NCBI GenBank assembly: GCA_023212695.1
Contig: JALCCG010000345.1
Span: forward strand, 1 to 20,673
Direction of reading: 5' to 3'
DNA from: Sporisorium sorghi
Taxonomy: Eukaryota > Basidiomycota > Ustilaginomycetes > Ustilaginales > Ustilaginaceae
Length of the DNA: 20,673 bases
Under the pieces are notes generated by a model, which searched no databases, was not told where the DNA came from, and worked only from the letters and a program-made list of their open reading frames with translations. A program made the position numbers and the translations under genes. Below, piece by piece: positions 9,222-16,741 of this stretch (its first letter is position 1; each line of letters begins with the position of its first letter).

Positions 9222-9557
9222 TGCGAGAAGTCTCGCTACTCTTGATGCGAGTGAACAGCCAGCTGACCTGCTGCTTCAAGCTTTGATGGTGATGGTGATG
9301 AGAAAGGAGGAGAAGCTGAGTCGAGAGCGTGGGAACAATCACAGAATCGTGTGTCACTTTTTCGCGGCTTGGCCGAAGCGCAGTTCTGGCTGCGAAATTG
9401 TGGGAGTCGAATAAATCTCGAAACGGAGCGGTTCTGCAGGTCTAACAAATCAGCGCAAAAAATTCAGATGCGCAGTTCGAGTTCGAGTCGCGTCGAGTTG
9501 GAAACGACTTTCTCGCAACACCACCACCATCATCGCCATCATCCCATTGACAACAAG
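9222..9557. promoter_or_regulatory. Divergent promoter shared by SSL1 and the SSR4-like gene
   Basis: The 336 bases between the chosen start codons hold both promoters and leaders. A GATGGTGATGGTGATGAG repeat lies around 9285-9302. No TATA box is evident. The SSR4-like reading frame is open back to an ATG at 9351 and has another at 9468, so part of this interval could be coding if an upstream start is used. Confidence 0.5.
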
Positions 9558-9862
9558 ATGAACATGCCACCGCCACACGGTCCGGGTGCCGGTCATTCAG
9601 GCCATCCTGGTCATCCTGGAATGGGTGCCTCCGCCTCGCCTTCTCCGGGCATGATGAACCGTCCTCATCCACACGCCCAGCAGTTCATCCCTCAACATCC
9701 ACAGCAACAGCACTACATGGACTCGCCCACACCTGCCTCCACCCGCGGACGCAAACGCAAACTCACAGCGCAGCATCCGCACCAGCAACAGCACCTCCCT
9801 CACCCGCAACAGCAGCACCTCGCACGCCGTCCCTCGATGCACAACGCTCACCACCCTCATTC

Positions 9863-9898
<36 letters not shown>

Positions 9899-11213
9899 CC
9901 CTGCTGGTCCGCACGGCTTTCCTGGTCGTCCACCCATGCAGCCCTTCCTGGGTCTCAACCTGCCGCCGACCATTGCGGACGAGATGCCCGAGTCGATCTT
10001 TGACGATCTGGATCGCTTGACTCCGCGGGACATTGCGGTCGCGCGATACGCTCAGAACCACGAGCTGCTTAGCATGGTGTTCGACGCGAGGCGCATCGAT
10101 ACCCTCACTCCCGCGCCGTCGCCGTATGCGCAGGTGAAGGCCGAGGATTTGCAGGCGAAAGTGCAGGCGATCCAGGAGGAGATGGAGACACTGAGCAGGG
10201 AACACGCGCTCAAGTTGCAGCAGCTGCGCGAGACGTCGAGCACGAGCAAGGCCAACAAGGCGGGGAGCGGTGGTGACGAGCTGGAGGATATGCCGGCATG
10301 GGGTCAGAACGCGTCCCGGGGCAAGATTCTGGGTGTTGGATATGTGCGTGCCGAGACGCCCGAGGAGCTGAGGCCGCCCAAGCCTGCAGCGGAGCCAGTC
10401 GGTGTAGAGGGGGAAGATGAGCAGACGGAGCCGGCTCACAACGGCGATGCGGCCCGGGAGGAGGAAGAGAAGCAAGCCAAGGAGGCAGAGCGCAGGCAGG
10501 CCGAGAAGGACGCCATCGAGAAGCTCAACATCGAACTCGGGGTGACTCCGATCAAGCCTGAAGTTGCGGCACCTGCACCTGCACCAGCGCCAGTCCCGGC
10601 GGCGGCGGCGTCGACTCGTCCCGCTGCTGCATCCACCGAAGCTGCTGCTGAGGAGACATCGAGTGCTGCTCCCGCCTCCGACCTCCCTGCTGCGGCTACG
10701 ACCGAGCCAGCTACGGCCACCGCTGAAGATGCAAACAACACCGAGATCAAGCCGCCAGTCGCAGCTGCCGAGGAGCCTCCCGCTGCTCCCGTGCTTGCTG
10801 CCGCCGAGGTCCCAGCCGAAACTTCTAGCAGTGACGCCGTCGCGCCTGCTGCTGCAGCGGAGGAACCGAGTGCCGCCGAGCCCGTCGCAGCAGCACCGGC
10901 AGCGGAAGCAGAAGCAACTGCACCGACGACCGAGTCAACCGCAACTGACGCAGCTCCCGCTACAGCCGAAGCCGCCGTCGCAGCTAGCGCAGCAGTGGCA
11001 GCGGCAGCATCGCACCCGGAAGCACTCGACGACGTAGCCATGCTCGACCAGCCCGTCCCCACTGACGACGCCGCAGCACCTCAAGAGACCGCTGCTACGG
11101 ACGCAAGCGACGCAGCGGCGGTATCGAGTGGTGGCGAGACGGCGGAGCAAGCGGTGGTGGCTGCTGTTGCCGAGACTGCGCCTGATGCTGTCGTACCTGC
11201 GGAGGGTGCTTGA
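9558..11213 (+). CDS. His/Gln/Ala-rich protein with an Ssr4-like (SWI/SNF-RSC subunit) signature
   Basis: From the ATG at 9558 the product has 551 residues. I chose this start because it has A at -3 and begins the compositionally typical MNMPPPHGPG segment. Upstream in-frame ATGs at 9351 and 9468 would add leader-like sequence. Residues 1-115 are His/Pro/Gln-rich with an RGRKRKL basic motif (63-69) and an 11-Gln tract. The only ordered part, about 129-225, contains PFLGLNLPPTIADEMPES and LDRLTPRDIAVARYAQNHEL, then a coiled coil. LTPRDI followed by ARY and NHE resembles, from memory, fungal Ssr4/DUF1750 proteins of the SWI/SNF and RSC remodellers; I hold this loosely. A short PAWGQNASRGKILGVGYV block follows near 246-263. 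The rest is a Glu then Ala/Pro/Glu-rich tail. A nuclear role is likely and the exact family is unproven. Confidence 0.8.
9864..9896 (+). repeat. (CAG)11 coding microsatellite encoding poly-Gln
   Basis: Eleven uninterrupted CAG codons give a Gln tract in the His/Gln-rich N-terminal part of the SSR4-like protein. Pure codon repetition suggests recent slippage growth and likely length differences between strains. Confidence 0.95.
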
Positions 11214-11394
11214 GAGTGTTGGCAAATGTTACTTTGGGCTCTTTTGCAATGTTCACAACGTTAAGACAATCCACAGACGAGATGGCGTGCACAAGTGACG
11301 AGTTGAGATGTGACGAGATGAGATGGCCGACAATGCGATTCGCATGCTCCGATTCAAAAGACGTACAACCGAGACGATCGGACTGTTACGAGCG
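11214..11394. other. Convergent 3' region between the SSR4-like gene and NOP53
   Basis: Only 181 bases separate the two stop codons. I see no gene or strong motif. A GATGTGACGAGATGAGATGG-like purine-rich patch lies around 11308-11327. Confidence 0.5.
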
Positions 11395-12732
11395 CTACTG
11401 AAACTTTTTATAATCATGCGTCTCGTACTGCTTGACCTTCTTGAGCCTCCTTGTCCTCTCCTGCCTGACGCGTGGCTCGACCTTGCCCCTTGCCTGCAGC
11501 CTGACGTACCTGTCCCTAAACAAGTTGCCTTCGGGCCTGAGCGTTCTGAGGCTTTCGGCGAGCTCGTCGCCGGTCTGCACGTCGACTTTCTGCTGGGGCA
11601 CGGTGTGCTTTCCGACCTTCAACCCGGCCAGGCCCTGCTGTGCGAGGAGGGCCTGTTTCTGTTCGCGACGCAGGTCGGAGGCCTGCTGGCGCGCGAGCGC
11701 GAGCCTGGCCTGGCGCCGCTTGAGCGCCGGCAGCTGCAGGATGGCAGCGGCTTCGATGCGGGCTTGTTTGCGGCGCGCGGCTTCGGCGTGTTGTGCTCGG
11801 GCGCGTTTGGCCCTGGCTCGCTGGGCGCGTGTCTTGCGTTTGGATTCCGCTGCGCCGCCGTCGTCATCCTCTTCCTCGGGCTCATCCTCATCCTCGACGT
11901 CGGAGTTGAGGCCGGGGACGTCGACGTCCATGCCGCGGTAGCGGCGCACCTCGTCGTCGTGCTGGGCGCGGAGCTCCGCCTCGCGCGCCACGATGGTCGC
12001 GAGCTTGGCCTGCCACTGCTCGCGCTCGGCGCGGTCCATCTGTTCGCCCTGCTCGAGTTTGTGCTCGATCTCGTACGCCTGCTGGATGAGCGCCTCGTGC
12101 GACTCGAGGTCCGGGTTGTACGACGATCCGGGGTGCGGGAGGTCCACGGCGGGCAGTGTGGCGGCGAGCATCGTGTCGTGGTCATCGCGACGCAGCGTCT
12201 TGGGCACGTTCACTGGCGGCTTTGCCACCTGCGCCGGGATCCACTCCTCCTGCCCCCCTCCCGCCGCTTTAGCCTTCCCCTTGGACGTGGAACCCCAGAC
12301 GTCGTACACCCCATCCAGATTCTTGCCAACCACATCCGCGCTCTGCTGCACAATCGCCCCCGCATCGCCCTGCACAGCCACCTTCGAGCGCCCGACCATC
12401 TTCCTCAGCCGCGACTCCATCCGCTTATCCACGCTCTTCTTGCGCGCAGGCTCGAGCGCAGCACGCCCACAGCTGTTCTGCAAGATCTCGAGACTCTTCA
12501 GCGGCCGCTTGCTGCGCGCCTGTTTAGCCGTAAGCGTCTCCTGCCCCGAACGGTCCTCGACGAACAGCACGTCGGACGCGGTCTGCCGCAAAGGGTCGGA
12601 TTGCTCTTCGAGAAAAGTCTCGGTGGTGGTGAGGTCGATGTTCTTGCGCCATGCCTTTTTGCCTTTGCGCGAGGACTGGTTGGGCTGTGCCGGTTGGCCG
12701 AGCGTCGATGCTTTGGTGCGTGTGGGTGGCAT
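11395..12732 (-). CDS. NOP53: Ribosome biogenesis factor Nop53 (GLTSCR2/PICT1 family)
   Basis: Starting at the ATG at 12732 (MPPTRTKAST) the protein has 445 residues. The frame is open further upstream but only as Leu/Phe-rich translation of a CAG/poly-A leader, so that extension is rejected. Family features include GKKAWRKNID near 24-33, LEPARKKSVDKRMESRLR at 93-110, the LPHPGSSYNPDLESHEALI block at 198-216, a long basic coiled coil at about 300-360, and FRDRYVRLQARGKVEPRVR at 405-423. LFVED at 56-60 fits the arch-interaction motif (LFxxD) through which Nop53 recruits the Mtr4 helicase and exosome for 5.8S/ITS2 processing on pre-60S particles. It acts in the nucleolus. An acidic stretch lies at about 278-292. 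It is divergent from YAR1. Confidence 0.93.
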   Translation of the reverse strand: MPPTRTKASTLGQPAQPNQSSRKGKKAWRKNIDLTTTETFLEEQSDPLRQTASDVLFVEDRSGQETLTAKQARSKRPLKSLEILQNSCGRAALEPARKKSVDKRMESRLRKMVGRSKVAVQGDAGAIVQQSADVVGKNLDGVYDVWGSTSKGKAKAAGGGQEEWIPAQVAKPPVNVPKTLRRDDHDTMLAATLPAVDLPHPGSSYNPDLESHEALIQQAYEIEHKLEQGEQMDRAEREQWQAKLATIVAREAELRAQHDDEVRRYRGMDVDVPGLNSDVEDEDEPEEEDDDGGAAESKRKTRAQRARAKRARAQHAEAARRKQARIEAAAILQLPALKRRQARLALARQQASDLRREQKQALLAQQGLAGLKVGKHTVPQQKVDVQTGDELAESLRTLRPEGNLFRDRYVRLQARGKVEPRVRQERTRRLKKVKQYETHDYKKFQ

Positions 12733-13209
12733 GGTTGGGCTGTGGAAGAGGGGTGAAGTTGGGCTGAGTTGGGCTGAGTTGACTGCACTGCGATGATAGG
12801 GTTTCGGCGTGTCCGCGATGATGACTGAGTGCGATACGGCGATCGGATGGTGCCGTTGGTATCGAGGGCGGTGGTGGTAGCTGAGAGAAAGAAGTCGCAA
12901 AAGACCCTGAAAAAAGGCAGAAAAAGCAGAAGAAAAATTCAAAAATTTCAGCAGCAGCAGCAGCAGCAGCAGCAGCCGCCGCCCAACCCGTCTGCCGAGG
13001 AAAAAAAAAAAATCCTCTTGAAGAAAAAAGAGCGTTGAAATTCCAAGACGCAACGGCAGATTTGAGAAGAACGACACTTTGAACTCGACAGCCTGCAGTG
13101 GCCCACTCACGGCATCGCCGACGACATCAACGACGACCATCACGCACCCTTATCGAACGACGCCCATCGCCACACCTTTCGCTTAAGCGCACCTCTTACG
13201 CATCACACA
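12733..13209. promoter_or_regulatory. Divergent promoter shared by NOP53 and YAR1
   Basis: This 477-base region holds both promoters. GCGATGA occurs at 12790-12796 and 12815-12821, one base short of the yeast PAC element GCGATGAG. GAAAAATTC/CAAAAATTTC occurs back to back at 12932-12949 and resembles the RRPE element (TGAAAAATTT). A (CAG)9 tract abuts it, and an A12 run is at 13001-13012. PAC and RRPE are ribosome-biogenesis elements in ascomycete yeasts; use of the same motifs here is inference. Confidence 0.55.
12949..12975 (+). repeat. (CAG)9 microsatellite in the NOP53/YAR1 promoter
   Basis: Nine CAG units run directly into three CCG-like units. The tract lies outside coding sequence. On the minus strand it makes the long NOP53 frame look like poly-Leu, which is why the longer start was rejected. 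Confidence 0.95.
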
Positions 13210-13869
13210 ATGTCGGACAAAACCGCATCACTCACCAGCGACCAGATAGACGATCTGCTGCTCTCGGCGCGCTATGGCGATCTCGAAGATCTCCAGGCCA
13301 CGCTCTCCCCTCTCCTCACCGCTTCTACCTCCACCACAGCGGCGGTGCTGGGGAGCATCAAGAACGACGACGCCAACACGCTGCTGCACTACGCCTCTGC
13401 CAACGGCCACCTCCCCGTCGTCTCATATCTGCTCCCACACACCGACTTGGCGCTGGCGCTGGCGCAGAACGTCTCGGGCAACACGCCGCTGCACTGGGCC
13501 GGGCTCAACGGCCACCTGGAAGTGGTCAAGGCGCTCGTGGCGCACATCGAACAGCTCGAAGCAAAGCACCCGGACGACGCGAAGAGGCTCAATTTGATCG
13601 TTGACCCAAAATCAACGCGGCCGGAAAAGCAGGAGAAGGAGGAGAAGGAAGATGACGGATCAGAGAGGAAGCTCTGGGACGTGCGTAACAGCGCCGGAAG
13701 AGGTCCCATGAGCGAAGCACAGATGCGCGAGCAGGAGGCCGTGGTCAAGTTTTTGTTGGAGCGCATGATCGATGGGCCCGAGGGGTCCACATTGCAGCCT
13801 GCTGAGCCGCTCCCGCCCAAGCCGTCTGAGACGGTCGAGCAGCAGACGGCTAATCTCAGCTTGAACTGA
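13210..13869 (+). CDS. YAR1: Ankyrin-repeat protein, Yar1-like (Rps3 chaperone)
   Basis: The 219-residue protein begins with a helical segment DDLLLSARYGDLEDLQATL (14-32) typical of Yar1. Two clear ankyrin repeats follow: DANTLLHYASANGHLPVVSY (54-73) and GNTPLHWAGLNGHLEVVKAL (90-109). A degenerate third repeat at about 157-186 (DVRNSAGRGPMSEAQ, then VVKFLLERM) comes after a charged insert (KPEKQEKEEKEDD-like, about 135-152). In yeast Yar1 accompanies newly made Rps3 to the nucleus and prevents its aggregation; I infer the same role here. Small size, repeat number and pairing with NOP53 support it, although generic ankyrin proteins can look alike. No intron. It is convergent with ATP4. Confidence 0.85.
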   Translation: MSDKTASLTSDQIDDLLLSARYGDLEDLQATLSPLLTASTSTTAAVLGSIKNDDANTLLHYASANGHLPVVSYLLPHTDLALALAQNVSGNTPLHWAGLNGHLEVVKALVAHIEQLEAKHPDDAKRLNLIVDPKSTRPEKQEKEEKEDDGSERKLWDVRNSAGRGPMSEAQMREQEAVVKFLLERMIDGPEGSTLQPAEPLPPKPSETVEQQTANLSLN

Positions 13870-13985
13870 GAGCCAGTACCCCCCGCGCGCGCTGCTCGCC
13901 GATGCGCTTCCTATTCATGTAATTGTATAATGCCTTGCACAATCAATCAATCGTCGAAAACACTCCTGCTCGATCTAGAAGAGAT

Positions 13986-14020
<35 letters not shown>

Positions 14021-14168
14021 TTAAAGCCATGAAGAGCTACACACGTCTACCTGCGCCCCTTCAACGACAACAGAACACTTTCACCTCCTACTCGCCGCCG
14101 AGCAAAGCAGCACCGCCAAACCAGCAACACCCGCCAACTCGGCGCTTTTTCCTCCTCCCATCGCGCAC
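13870..14168. other. Convergent 3' region between YAR1 and ATP4, with a TTGC repeat
   Basis: This 299-base region contains no supportable gene. TGTAATTGTATAATG near 13917-13932 is A/T-rich and could serve 3'-end formation of YAR1. The (TTGC)8 microsatellite occupies 13986-14017. The part next to ATP4 is C-rich. Confidence 0.5.
13986..14017 (+). repeat. (TTGC)8 tetranucleotide microsatellite
   Basis: Eight perfect TTGC units lie in the 3' region between YAR1 and ATP4. On the plus strand it accidentally reads as an alternating Leu/Ala/Cys frame, which I do not regard as coding. Confidence 0.97.
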
Positions 14169-14601
14169 TTAGATAGCCTTAGCCTTGACCAAGCTCTCAA
14201 TCTCAGCGACCGCGTTGTCGAGGATCTGCTTCTGCAGCTTTTCGTCCTTGAGCGAGTCCTGCACCTTTTTGATCACGCTGGCGGCGAGCTCGCGCTGCTC
14301 CTGCTCGCGCTCGCTCGCCTCGAAGCGCACCCACGAGTCGAGAACGCCCTTGACCTCGGATGCCAGCGCCGTCTTTTGTCGCAGCTCAAACACCTCCTTC
14401 TCCGTCTGAGCCGTCTCCTTGGCTACGGCGTACAGAGCCTGCGTGAGCCCGACAACGTCCTTCTGCGACTCTACAGAGTCAATGCGCGCCTGGACGGCTT
14501 CGGTGTGCTTGGCGCGCGCGCCGTTGAGGATCTTGGAGATTTTCTGTTGGGGCGAGCAAGATGAGCCAGAGTCAGTAAGATGACCTTGTGATTACTACGG
14601 C

Positions 14602-14643
<42 letters not shown>

Positions 14644-15489
14644 CAGCGCGACAGAGTTGAGGCAGAATGTCACATAGGATCACCCGTCGATCATGACTGA
14701 GACGGCAGAGATGCAGGGTGCCAACGCTGTCGGAGAGTCCGAAGTGATAGGTGGTAGGTAGTCGGAGCATGATGCGACGGCGTTGGAAGGGACAAAGTCG
14801 CGCAGTCGGGCTCAGTCCTTGAGCTGCAGAGGCTGTGCTGAGGTTGCAGTCAGGGAAAGCATGGCCGGCACTTGCGAGTGTTGCGGGTGTCGTGATGGCG
14901 TGGCAGCTGAATGGTGGCAGAAGTCGCGTCTACAGTCTATGTCGGAGGTGTGTTCTGCATCTCTCTGTTCGGTGTGATGCGATCGATGGGCATGCGCTCT
15001 GCAATTGTCCGTGTCGTTGATGGCGGTTGTCATGTCGGAAGAAAATTGCGAGACGTGTCCTGCTGCTTGGCTCTCATCACTTGCTGCTTGCTCCATAGCT
15101 GCTGCTGCTGCTGCTGCTGCTGTAGACGCTGCCACGTCTTTAACCCTTACCTCAATCTGCGAGTCGGCCCACTCCTTGTAAGGGCCCGTAATGGCACGAC
15201 CGACGAGGACGGCAAAGATGAGCGAGCCGACGAGGATGACAGTCTCCTCGTTGGCGACGTAGATCTCCTTGCTGATGGCGACGGCGGTGAGGCCGGTTCC
15301 GAGCGTGACCCAGCCGGTCTTGCTCACGAGCGAGTTGCCGGGCAGCGAGTCGATGATCGAGCTGGCGCGCGCCTCGGGCGAAGGCTTGTCGCTGTACAGG
15401 CGGATGGCGGCGACCGCAGTGCGCGGTGCGACGGTGGGTCGCGCAAGGGCGAGCGTGGGCACCCGGCGAGCAGCGACACGGAACGACAT
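14169..15489 (-). CDS. ATP4: Mitochondrial F1Fo ATP synthase subunit 4 (subunit b)
   Basis: Two exons, 15489-15151 (113 codons) and 14543-14169, join in phase 0 to give 237 residues, close to yeast Atp4 (244). Residues 1-32 are Arg/Ala-rich without acidic residues and end in IRLYS, a typical matrix-targeting presequence. SSIIDSLPGNSLVSKTGWV (43-61) and the hydrophobic segment near 84-100 (VILVGSLIFAVLVGRAI) form the membrane part. After the junction (DSQIE/KISKIL) comes the long charged stalk helix with ARAKHTEAVQARIDSV, FELRQKTALASEVKGVLDSW and VRFEASEREQEQRELAASVI, all matching Atp4. It is the peripheral stalk that holds F1 static against the rotor, in the inner membrane. The 607-nt intron is unusually long for this window. 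It is divergent from the orphan gene at 16742. Confidence 0.96.
14610..14642 (+). repeat. (CAG)11 microsatellite in the ATP4 intron
   Basis: Eleven perfect CAG units on the plus strand read as (CTG)11 in the ATP4 transcript. They are complementary to the (CAG)8 tract nearer the donor of the same intron. Confidence 0.97.
15099..15122 (+). repeat. (CTG)8 microsatellite in the ATP4 intron
   Basis: Eight perfect CTG units on the plus strand read as (CAG)8 in the ATP4 transcript. If the intron were retained they would encode a run of Ala in the ATP4 frame. Confidence 0.97.
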
Positions 15490-15634
15490 GATGCAGTAGG
15501 GGGAATGTGAGGGTGTTGGGAACGAAGAAGTGGTGATGGTGGATGATGATGACGAGCAATGAGAAAAAAAAAAAAACCCCAACCTCGAATCACGTCGACG
15601 ACGGCAGAACAAACAGCCAGCCAGCCAGCCGAAA

Positions 15635-15667
15635 CAGCAGCAGCAGCAGCAGAGAGAGAGAGAGAGA
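15635..15667 (+). repeat. Compound (CAG)6(AG)8 microsatellite
   Basis: Six CAG units pass directly into eight AG units about 150-180 bases upstream of the ATP4 ATG. It probably lies in the ATP4 leader or proximal promoter. Confidence 0.95.
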
Positions 15668-15984
15668 AACGACTCTGACTCTGGAAGAACGCACACACAG
15701 ACGCTCTCTCGCTCTTTCGCCCAGCCTCACTTGTGTGGTTGGTGCGTGCTGCCTGCCCACCGCTTTCTGACGAGCTTCTCTCACTGCCTTTTCCCTTTGG
15801 GCCTGTTCAACGTGCGCTCTTTGCTCTGCCTGCCTGCTCTTCTTCTCTGCTGCAACTTCAGTCTCGGACGGATTGAATTTGACGCTTGGCTCGCAATTCA
15901 AGTCAGCCAGTTGGAAATTTGTATTCATACCTGTGATTGGCAGCCTGAGGTCAATTTCAAAAAATTCGCTGGAAATCGATCACG

Positions 15985-16012
15985 AAAAAAAAAAAAAAAA
16001 AAAAAAAAAAAA
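15985..16012 (+). repeat. (A)28 homopolymer
   Basis: Twenty-eight consecutive A residues lie in the ATP4/orphan intergenic region. Such poly(dA:dT) tracts typically disfavour nucleosomes. Exact length is easily mis-sequenced. Confidence 0.95.
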
Positions 16013-16207
16013 GGAAACGCGGAAGGGCAGAGAGGCAGCGCTTGAGCCTGTTTCTTCCGTCTTGCCGTTGAAGAGCAGCCGGAACCGAATTCTCGCGAAA
16101 GGATCGCCATCGGGGTGAAAAGCATCGTCCGATCTAACGCGGAGCGGTGCGTCTTCGGCGTTTTGGAGAGTGGCAAAGCTGCAGCCTGACATCAAAAACA
16201 ACGCTCA

Positions 16208-16228
16208 CAGCAGCAGCAGCAGCAGCAG
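16208..16228 (+). repeat. (CAG)7 microsatellite
   Basis: Seven perfect CAG units lie about 510 bases upstream of the orphan gene start, outside any supported coding region. Confidence 0.95.
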
Positions 16229-16648
16229 CTCGACATGTTGGACCCTGAACTGCCAAAGCAACGCTCTAATGCATCAACGCCTGACTGCCTCTGGACGTGG
16301 CGTGACGAGACGAGCAAGCATTGCTGGCTCTGCAACGTCGATCGAACGTCGAACAACTGGTGACAGCATCGGCAGAAGGCAAAAGAACGAAGAGGCTGCA
16401 GAAACAAAATTGGCCGAAGCAGATGTCAGAAGATCGCCAGTGATGAGTGAGCATTGTATCATTTTCTCGTTGCGCCGGTCTTTCTGTTGAGGTCAATCGA
16501 GACTCTGTCCTGCGCGCGGTGACCCTCGTGAGCGAGCCAGCTGCGAGAAACAGTAGAATGAGCTCACTGATGCTCGTGTTGAAGTCATCGCAGTGTGCAG
16601 CTCAAGTGTTTGTCGTTGCTCGAGCTCCCTCTACAGCCTGCCTTGCTC

Positions 16649-16656
16649 TATATAAG
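16649..16656 (+). promoter_or_regulatory. TATA box of the 159-residue orphan gene
   Basis: TATATAAG lies 93 bases upstream of the ATG at 16742. It is followed by a C/T-rich leader (CTCTTCTCTCTTCATC) and CAACATG start context. This arrangement is typical of strongly expressed or inducible fungal genes and is the clearest TATA box in the window. Confidence 0.75.
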
Positions 16657-16741
16657 CAGTCCTGCTTCCGTTCGTTACTGCTCTTCTCTCTTCATCATCT
16701 TCACACGTTCTACCAGCACCAATCCATCAGCATCAGCCAAC

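Larger units (their letters stand above)
14544..15150 (-). other. ATP4 intron, 607 nt, phase 0, carrying complementary triplet repeats
   Basis: On the minus strand the donor is GAG/GTAAGG at 15150 and the acceptor is CCCCAACAG/AAA ending at 14544. A CTGAC branch-point match lies at 14575-14571, with its A at 14572, 28 bases before the acceptor end. In transcript order a (CAG)8 tract begins 28 bases after the donor start and a (CTG)11 tract ends 66 bases before the intron end. No convincing snoRNA was found inside: one GTGATGA C-box-like motif at 15080-15074 has no nearby CTGA partner. Confidence 0.93.
15490..16741. promoter_or_regulatory. Long divergent intergenic region between ATP4 and the orphan gene
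   Basis: These 1252 bases separate two start codons and hold no supportable gene. The open frames at 15590-15928 (-), 15731-16045 (+) and 16170-16490 (+) are repeat-driven or lack recognisable features. Contents in order: A13 at 15564-15576; four CCAG units near 15615-15630; (CAG)6 then (AG)8 at 15635-15667; A28 at 15985-16012; (CAG)7 at 16208-16228; and the TATA element at 16649. The size suggests more regulation than at the compact divergent promoters to the left. Confidence 0.6.

Noticed and set aside
9351..9557. Upstream starts at 9351 and 9468 for the SSR4-like gene
   Set aside because: The added residues are compositionally unlike the rest and occupy the shared promoter. The ATG at 9558 has good context, although use of an upstream start cannot be excluded.
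11323..12756. 477-residue plus-strand open frame over NOP53
   Set aside because: It lies antisense to a clearly conserved gene and arises from the codon bias of NOP53. It shows no domain of its own.
12733..13143. 137-residue N-terminal extension of the NOP53 frame
   Set aside because: It consists of poly-Leu and poly-Phe produced by antisense CAG and poly-A tracts. The conserved protein begins at MPPTRTKAST (12732).
14980..15080. Possible box C/D snoRNA in the ATP4 intron (GTGATGA at 15080-15074)
   Set aside because: No CTGA D box occurs within the next 150 bases on that strand and no closing stem was seen.
15590..15928. 112-residue minus-strand frame upstream of ATP4
   Set aside because: The N-terminal half looks superficially protein-like, but the rest is poly-Leu/Ser from CAG/AG repeats. 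It is better explained as ATP4 leader or promoter.
16170..16490. 106-residue plus-strand frame upstream of the orphan gene
   Set aside because: It contains a poly-Ser run from (CAG)7 and no recognisable feature, and it lies in the promoter region of the TATA-driven gene.
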